Under the pieces are notes generated by a model, which saw only the letters and a program-made list of their open reading frames with translations, searched no databases and had not been told where the DNA came from. The position numbers and the translations under genes are program-made. From positions 1-20,583 of the forward strand of contig CAJWZG010000018.1 of the NCBI GenBank assembly GCA_913049565.1: a stretch of DNA of 20,583 nt, written 5' to 3'. Positions 15,967 through 20,583 of this stretch are shown here, piece after piece. Every line of letters starts with the position of its first letter. Positions within the stretch are counted from its first letter, which is position 1. The DNA comes from an uncultured Gammaproteobacteria bacterium. GTDB lineage: Bacteria > Pseudomonadota > Gammaproteobacteria > Pseudomonadales > Azotimanducaceae_A.

Positions 15967-16514
15967 GGTTGGACTATCTGTTGTGGGCTTAAATCTAGGA
16001 TGCCGCGCCAGTTCTCGTCCATCTGGGTTAGCCATGCGGTCAGCAACGGCGTGCTGGCTTGGCTCGAATTCAGGTCTCGTCGGATCGTGAGGTACTTGTA
16101 GGTAAATGCCGAGGCGCGATAGTTGGCAGCACAGTGTACCCAGACACGTTTGTTTTGGGCGAGCATGGCATCGAGAATGCCAAAAAACTGCGCTAGATGG
16201 CCGGCATCGGGCTTATCCCAAGGGACGGGGATATGCACGTAGGTCATCCCGTTTTCACTGACCAGACGGCCTTCGTCGGGCAGGGCATTGTCTGAGGTGG
16301 GCATGGCTAAATTAACCACCACATCGTAGCCCGCCGCTTGAATGTCCGAGAACTGCTGCGGGGTTGGTTGCCCGGATGTACCTAACCCGATGGGTAGCGC
16401 GTAGTAGTTAAAGATGTCGTCCACAGTGTCACCCGCTGGTGCGATTGTGCTGGCGGATAAAGCCACGGTCGCGACACATCCCAAGCCCAGTTCTCTAAGG
16501 TTGAATATATTCAC
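15963..16514 (-). CDS. Exported Cys-based phosphatase-like protein (DUF442/DSP-type)
   Basis: The frame gives 183 residues from a GTG at 16514. The N-terminus (from VNIFNLRELGLGCVATVALSA, V read as Met) looks like a signal peptide, followed by DDIFNYYALPIGLGTSGQPT. The core has the tyrosine/dual-specificity phosphatase loop H-C128-AANY-R133-A-S and an upstream Asp in IPVPWDKPD that could be the general acid. The family sits near beta-lactamase hydrolase-like phosphatase (DUF442) proteins. The stop overlaps the start of the monooxygenase by ATGA. The frame stays open upstream to 16673, but that extension would run past the ligase start and lacks family similarity, so the GTG (or the TTG at 16517) is preferred. 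Why a phosphatase-like protein belongs to a catabolic operon is unknown. Confidence 0.82.
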   Translation of the reverse strand: MNIFNLRELGLGCVATVALSASTIAPAGDTVDDIFNYYALPIGLGTSGQPTPQQFSDIQAAGYDVVVNLAMPTSDNALPDEGRLVSENGMTYVHIPVPWDKPDAGHLAQFFGILDAMLAQNKRVWVHCAANYRASAFTYKYLTIRRDLNSSQASTPLLTAWLTQMDENWRGILDLSPQQIVQP

Positions 16515-16659
16515 CAAGCGCCCCAACCAGTTACCTTCACAACAGACCAGATACTCGCAGGTAGTCGCCCCTTGGGCAACGATACAAGCACGGTTGTGCT
16601 GGTACAAAAGCGCGCCACGGATGGGTAGCATCTGGCCTCTACAGGTGAGAGGAGAAACC
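16515..16659. promoter_or_regulatory. Divergent promoter region between phosphatase-like gene and acyl-CoA ligase
   Basis: This 145-base gap separates two divergent operons and should hold both promoters. GAGAGGAG at 16647-16654 is a strong ribosome site for the ligase ATG at 16660, and decides against the much longer upstream extension of that frame. I did not recognise an operator or clear promoter boxes. Confidence 0.4.
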
Positions 16660-18198
16660 ATGGACGTTCGCACCCTGATGCGTCGCGCGGCGCAGCATTA
16701 CAGTGATTTTGACGCTATTGTCCACAATGACAGGCGGCTGACGTTCCGTCAGGCGTGGGAACGGGGGGTAAGGCTCGCCAATGGTTTACTCGCCGTGGGC
16801 CTCAAGCCCGGAGATCGAGTAGGCGTATTGGAGGATAACTCCGTAGAGGCAGCAGACCTTTTCCAAGCGGCAGCCATAGCCAACCTCGTGCGAGTGCCCC
16901 TGTATCCGCGTAACGGAAGGCCAGCGCATACGCATATGCTCGGCCATACCAACTGCCGAGCCTTGCTGGTGAGTGAGAATCACGCCCACGAAGTGACGGG
17001 AATGGAAGATGAGTTGGCCGATCTTGAACATATTTTTGTGCGCGATTCCGGCTACGAGCAATGGTTAGCGGGTCAATCGACGCAAGACCCGGATGTGCCG
17101 GTGTCGCCGGACGACTATTTTATTATTCGACATACCGGCGGAACTACCGGTCTGTCGAAAGGTGTCGCTTATACCCATAAGGCTTGGTTAGCTGCCGGGC
17201 GTGACTGGTTCTACACCTTTCCACCCGTTGAACCCGGCAACAAATGCCTGCACCTTGGTCCGATTTCCCACGGCTCAGGCTACCAGTATCTGCCAATGTG
17301 GCTCTCAGGTGGCTGCAATATTATGCTCGATCATTTTGAGACTGGTCATACGCTGGATGTGATTGAACAGGAGGGAATCAACTTCCTTTTCATGGTGCCG
17401 ACGATGGTGAACGCGGTAGTGCATGACAATGGCGCCCGAGGCCGAGATTTCTCCTCGCTAAAGTGTCTGCTCGTCGCCGCTGCGCCCATTCAGGATGCCA
17501 CAGCGCTAGCCGCAAGGGAGGTTTTCGGCGATGTGCTGTATCAGGGTTACGGTCAGACAGAGGTCCTACCGGTATCGATGATGAACTCAGCCCAGTGGTT
17601 TGCGGATATCGCGGGCTCGAACCCGCTGCGGGCCTGCGGCTTGGCACTCCCATTTTCCGAGGTGGAGATTTGGGACGAAGATAACACCCCGGTGGCAGCC
17701 AATGAGGTCGGTGAAATTGTCGCGCGCTCTGACGGCATGATGAGTGAGTTTTGGAACAACCCCGAAGCCAGTGCCGAGCGCATCGTCAACGGGTGGATCA
17801 AGACGGGTGATCTGGGCAAACTGGATACCAACGGCTACCTTTATGTAGTGGATCGAGCCGACGACATGATTATTTCCGGCGGTTTTAACATCTGGCCTGC
17901 GGAGCTGGAAAATGTGCTTGCCGGACACGCGGATGTATTGGAAGTAGCGGTATTTGGCGTGCCTCACGAGCGTTGGGGTGAGACGCCTCACGCGCTCTGC
18001 GTGGTGGTGGAAGGCGCGACCGTCACCGAAGAACAGCTTGTTGAAATGGTGGCCGCCGATCTTGGTTCTTACAAAAAACCGGGCGGGGTCACAATAACAA
18101 CCGAACCGCTACCGAAAAGCCCGGTGGGTAAAATCAAGCGTAAAGATCTGCGCGAACCGTTTTGGGCCGGTGTTGATCGCCGAGTGTCCGGCAGTTGA
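16660..18198 (+). CDS. AMP-forming acyl-CoA ligase (class I adenylate-forming enzyme)
   Basis: The 512-residue enzyme would activate a carboxylic acid to acyl-AMP and then to acyl-CoA in the cytoplasm. Adenylation motifs are intact: the phosphate loop T159-GGTTGLSK-G (159-168), YGQTE (297-301), KTGDLGKLDTNGYLYVVDR, the hinge region MIISGGFNIWPAELE, and the catalytic lysine in KSPVGKIKRKDLRE. The length matches medium-chain or aromatic acid CoA ligases. Motif positions cannot settle the acid. The start is fixed by GAGGAG five bases upstream of ATG. The stop overlaps the next gene's TTG start (TTGA, 18195-18198), so ligase and FAD monooxygenase are translationally coupled. It leads a three-gene unit ending in a LysE exporter. 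Confidence 0.94.
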   Translation: MDVRTLMRRAAQHYSDFDAIVHNDRRLTFRQAWERGVRLANGLLAVGLKPGDRVGVLEDNSVEAADLFQAAAIANLVRVPLYPRNGRPAHTHMLGHTNCRALLVSENHAHEVTGMEDELADLEHIFVRDSGYEQWLAGQSTQDPDVPVSPDDYFIIRHTGGTTGLSKGVAYTHKAWLAAGRDWFYTFPPVEPGNKCLHLGPISHGSGYQYLPMWLSGGCNIMLDHFETGHTLDVIEQEGINFLFMVPTMVNAVVHDNGARGRDFSSLKCLLVAAAPIQDATALAAREVFGDVLYQGYGQTEVLPVSMMNSAQWFADIAGSNPLRACGLALPFSEVEIWDEDNTPVAANEVGEIVARSDGMMSEFWNNPEASAERIVNGWIKTGDLGKLDTNGYLYVVDRADDMIISGGFNIWPAELENVLAGHADVLEVAVFGVPHERWGETPHALCVVVEGATVTEEQLVEMVAADLGSYKKPGGVTITTEPLPKSPVGKIKRKDLREPFWAGVDRRVSGS

Positions 18199-19397
18199 GC
18201 AAAGCCAATTTTTCATCGGCGAAGACGGCGCTTGAAATTGCATTGGTGGGCGGCGGTCTTGGCGGTCTGACTGCAGCGTTGTGTCTGGCGAACGCAGGCC
18301 ATCGGGTAACGGTATTTGAGCAAACCGACACCTTTGTTGAGACCGGTGCTGGGGTGCAAATTTCACCAAACGCGTCGAAGGTTTTGCACGCCTTAGGCCT
18401 AAAAGAGCCGCTGCGCGAGGTTGGATTTTTGCCTGAGATGACCCAAATTCGCAGCTGGCGCAGCGGTCGCGTGATTTCTGAAACACCTTTAGGCGCGGTA
18501 GCCATGCAGCGTTACGGGGCACCCTATTACCATGTTCATCGCGGGGACTTGCTGCAGTTGCTGGTAGCACAGGCCCGGCGGCAACCTGCAGTTGAGTTGG
18601 TGCTGGGCAGTCGTATTCGGTCCTTCAGCTACGACAGTGATGGTGTATCGGTGGATCTAGGCGAGACCAGGCGCGACTTCGATGTGCTTATCGGTGCTGA
18701 CGGCATCCACTCATCCACACGAGAGACGCTCTGGGGAGAACAGACTGCAAATTTTACCGGCAATATGGCCTGGCGCATGTTGGTGCCGATTGAACGGCTC
18801 CCGGCAGGGCTAATGGCGCCAAATGCCACGGTTTGGTGGGGGCCGGGCAAGCATTTTGTACATTACTTGGTGAGTTCAGGTCGTCAGGTGAATTGCGTTT
18901 GTGTGGTCGAAACATCGACATGGCACTCAGAGTCATGGGTGGAAGCCGGTTCGTTGCAGGAACTGCAAGCCGACTTTGCCGGATGGCATGACACGATACA
19001 ACAGCTGCTGCTGCAGGCAGACGAGGCTTCCCTCTACAAATGGGGCTTGTTTGATCGCTCGCCAATGCAGGCTTGGGGGCACGGTCGTGTCAGTCTGCTC
19101 GGTGATGCCTGTCACCCAACCTTACCCTTTATGGCGCAGGGCACAGCGATGGCGATCGAAGATGCGGCAGTGCTAACTGGTTGCCTCAGCGGTGATCACG
19201 ATGTGGTAACGGCTCTGCAGCGCTACGAAAATCTGCGCAAGGATCGCACGGCGGGTGTGCAACGCGGTTCGCGGCGCAACGCCAAGGTGTTTCATCTTGC
19301 CGGTGTTAAAGCCTGGCTGCGTGACCGCGCTGCCTCCCGGGCGAGCGGCTATACGATGGATAACCTTTATCGCTACGACGCTCTGAGCGTTGAGTAA
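18195..19397 (+). CDS. FAD-dependent aromatic monooxygenase (salicylate hydroxylase-like)
   Basis: The 400-residue protein is a group A flavoprotein hydroxylase. It has the Rossmann GxGxxG (G19-G-G-L-G-G24, LVGGGLGGLTAALCLANAG), the acidic end of the second strand (VFEQTD), the FAD/NADPH DG motif (VLIGADGIHSSTRE, ~165-176) and the GD motif (SLLGDACHPTLPFMAQGTAMAIEDA, ~300-323). The pattern is closest to salicylate or 3-hydroxybenzoate-type hydroxylases, which use NAD(P)H and O2 to hydroxylate or decarboxylatively hydroxylate phenolic acids. The start is a TTG overlapping the ligase stop; no in-frame ATG is present before the FAD motif. Coupling with a CoA ligase suggests the two act on the same aromatic acid or its CoA ester. 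Confidence 0.9.
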   Translation: MSKANFSSAKTALEIALVGGGLGGLTAALCLANAGHRVTVFEQTDTFVETGAGVQISPNASKVLHALGLKEPLREVGFLPEMTQIRSWRSGRVISETPLGAVAMQRYGAPYYHVHRGDLLQLLVAQARRQPAVELVLGSRIRSFSYDSDGVSVDLGETRRDFDVLIGADGIHSSTRETLWGEQTANFTGNMAWRMLVPIERLPAGLMAPNATVWWGPGKHFVHYLVSSGRQVNCVCVVETSTWHSESWVEAGSLQELQADFAGWHDTIQQLLLQADEASLYKWGLFDRSPMQAWGHGRVSLLGDACHPTLPFMAQGTAMAIEDAAVLTGCLSGDHDVVTALQRYENLRKDRTAGVQRGSRRNAKVFHLAGVKAWLRDRAASRASGYTMDNLYRYDALSVE

Positions 19398-19452
19398 GTG
19401 AGATGATGTCGAGCCGATGTTGATCCCCACAGGCGACATTGAGAGGTATCTT

Positions 19453-20132
19453 ATGCTGGGTGAGCTGTTCTGACCGCTGGCGGGTGGCTACTGCTGAGCC
19501 TAACCCTTTTTGCCGGGGCGGCGTCACCTGGCCCTAGCTTGGCCTTAGTGGTGCGAAGTGCGCTGACCGGCGGCCGTCGAGCAGGGCTTATGGTGGCATG
19601 GGCTCACGGGTTTGGGGTTTGGCTGTATGCGCTGGCGGTAGTATTAGGTGTGGCAGCGGTTTTAGCGCATCTGGTTTGGGTCATGCTGGCATTTCAACTG
19701 CTTGGTGCCGTTTTCCTGTGTTACCTGGGCACTATGATGATTCGCAGCGGGATTGGGTCTCAACTCAATAGCCCAGACAACCCAGCCTCCCCGCCGTTAG
19801 TCGAGGGCGGCCAAGCCTCTTTTTCATCAACTCGCTGTCTGAGTGACGGCTTTTTTATCGTGTTTTTGAACCCTAAAATCATGATCTTCTTTCTTGCCGT
19901 GTTCAGTCAGTTTTTGACCCCGGAGCAAAGTTTGGCGACGCAAATGGCCGCAGCCGCGCTTGCCGGAGTGATTGACGCAATGTGGTATGCGTTGGTGGCG
20001 ATGTTGGTAAGCTATGGTCAATTCGCACAGCGTTTACAGCGCCATTCCGGCAGGATTGATGTATTTTTTGGCGTGATTTTATGGGGAATCTCCCTCACCA
20101 TTCTCGCAGCAGTGATGATAGAGGCTATATGA
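19453..20132 (+). CDS. LysE/RhtB-family exporter with apparent 1-base frameshift near the start
   Basis: The continuous frame from about 19464 to 20132 encodes a multi-span LysE-type translocator (PGPSLALVVRSALTGGRRAGL; LNPKIMIFFLAVFSQF), which exports amino acids or related small molecules across the inner membrane. The only start with a good ribosome site (GAGAGG at 19441-19446, ATG at 19453) reads MLGELF and then hits TGA at 19471. Shifting back one base at 19470 gives a family-like N-terminus (TAGGWLLLSLTLFAGAASPGPS) joined to the rest. A single-base deletion near 19470 is the simplest reading, either a real mutation or an assembly error. The alternative TTG start at 19539 would lose the first membrane helix and the conserved SPGP motif. 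The gene lies 55 bases after the FAD monooxygenase. Confidence 0.8.
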
Positions 20133-20158
20133 GGCCGCGGTAGATTCTATCTGTTTGT

Positions 20159-20185
20159 GGTTTCCGGTTTCCGGTTTCCGGTTTC
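20159..20185. repeat. Tandem 7-base repeat (GGTTTCC, about 3.9 copies)
   Basis: GGTTTCC is repeated three full times from 20159 to 20179, followed by a partial GGTTTC copy. It lies between the LysE stop and the P-type ATPase remnant, directly at the point where ATPase similarity begins. It is too short and spacer-free to be a CRISPR. It may be a minisatellite or a recombination hot spot. Confidence 0.85.
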
Positions 20186-20473
20186 ATGTGTCAGGAGAGC
20201 GCCGATGTGGTGCTGCTGGGAAACGATCTCGTGCGGCTTGTGGAGACGTTGCAGGTCGCACGCCGCAGCCGACGGATCATCTGGCAGAACTTCGCAGGCA
20301 CCCTGGCGATCGACGCGCTCGGGATCGGGTTGGCCGCCGTCGGACTGCTCAACCCCCTGCTGGCCGCCTTCATCCACGTCACATCTGAGCTGACGTTCAT
20401 CCTGAACTCTGCGCGGCTACTGCCGAGGAAGGCGAAGGCCAGGCCTCCGGCCAAAGCGCAGAGCACCAATTGA
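20186..20473 (+). pseudogene. C-terminal remnant of a heavy-metal (P1B-type) P-type ATPase
   Basis: The 95-residue frame matches only the end of CopA/ZntA-type metal-exporting ATPases: QESADVVLLGNDLVRLVETL (end of the P-domain), then ARRSRRIIWQNFAGTLAIDALG and GLLNPLLAAFIHVTSELTFILNSARLLP, covering the last two membrane helices. The metal-binding, actuator, phosphorylation (DKTGT) and first six membrane segments are absent upstream, where LysE and a tandem repeat stand instead. The ATG at 20186 is probably fortuitous, since family similarity begins a codon or two later. The fragment looks richer in GC than its neighbours, which suggests acquisition from another source. It cannot pump metal on its own. 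The stop at 20471-20473 appears to be the original gene end. Confidence 0.85.
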
Positions 20474-20583
20474 GAGCACAGGTGGATGAGTTTTTGTCGG
20501 GAGAGCGCTGCTTAATGAAATAATATCTTACTCCAAGGAGAGTCTTTTTGGTTTTTCAATTACCCCATTTATTGGTACACTGT
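20474..20583. other. Terminal AT-richer intergenic stretch
   Basis: No gene is visible in these last 110 bases. Base composition turns AT-rich after about 20510. AAGGAG occurs at 20534-20539, but no start codon follows at a useful distance. GTCGGGAGAGCGCT (20496-20509) nearly repeats GTCAGGAGAGCGCC (20190-20203) at the left end of the ATPase fragment. Confidence 0.4.

Noticed and set aside
15967..16035. N-terminal extension of the group D-like monooxygenase
   Set aside because: It lies inside the phosphatase-like coding region; ATG 15966 forms a standard ATGA overlap.
16414..16659. N-terminal extension of the acyl-CoA ligase
   Set aside because: The extension runs through the divergent gene and promoter region; the ATG at 16660 has a strong ribosome site and gives a normal family N-terminus.
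19465..19475. Programmed -1 frameshift in the LysE gene
   Set aside because: No slippery heptamer or downstream structure is evident; a one-base deletion or sequence error is simpler.
20159..20185. CRISPR-like repeat
   Set aside because: Seven-base units sit head to tail with no spacers and no cas genes nearby.

Overview
This window looks like part of an accessory catabolic region of a Gram-negative proteobacterium. A TonB-dependent receptor and Sec-exported enzymes indicate an outer membrane. Moderate GC content and the gene families (TonB receptor, CaiB/BaiF CoA-transferase, salicylate-hydroxylase-like monooxygenase) fit a gammaproteobacterium, possibly marine. That placement is inference, because the window holds no rRNA or other taxonomic marker. 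I saw no tRNA, rRNA, CRISPR array or intact insertion sequence.

Left block (1-6505). A TonB-dependent receptor cut by the window edge reads leftward. Diverging from it are nitrile hydratase beta and alpha genes that overlap by four bases. An alkylsulfatase-family metallo-beta-lactamase-fold protein follows, with several expected zinc ligands apparently missing, and then, 7 bases on, a large cytoplasmic type I sulfatase with a C-terminal beta-rich extension.

Middle block (6743-13704), all plus strand and closely spaced. It encodes a VOC-fold protein, a glutathione S-transferase, a class III CoA-transferase, a small GIY-YIG-like protein overlapping an acyl-CoA dehydrogenase, a Rieske non-haem iron oxygenase alpha subunit and a second, exported sulfatase.

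Right block (13772-20132). A leftward operon encodes an exported Cys-based phosphatase-like protein, an acyl-CoA-dehydrogenase-fold (probably group D flavin) monooxygenase and a luciferase-like oxidoreductase. Diverging from it is a rightward operon with an AMP-forming acyl-CoA ligase, an FAD aromatic hydroxylase and a LysE-family exporter. The exporter appears to have lost one base near its 5' end.

Right margin (20133-20583). A 7-base tandem repeat abuts the last ~95 codons of a heavy-metal P-type ATPase, a relic with no upstream domains. It marks a recombination junction.

Taken together, the genes suggest uptake, desulfation, oxygenation, CoA activation and beta-oxidation-like processing of a sulfated and/or nitrile-bearing organic compound. 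Several expected partners are absent here: amidase, Rieske reductase, flavin reductase, thiolase, enoyl-CoA hydratase, nitrile hydratase activator and sulfatase-maturing enzyme. The actual substrate cannot be read from the sequence.
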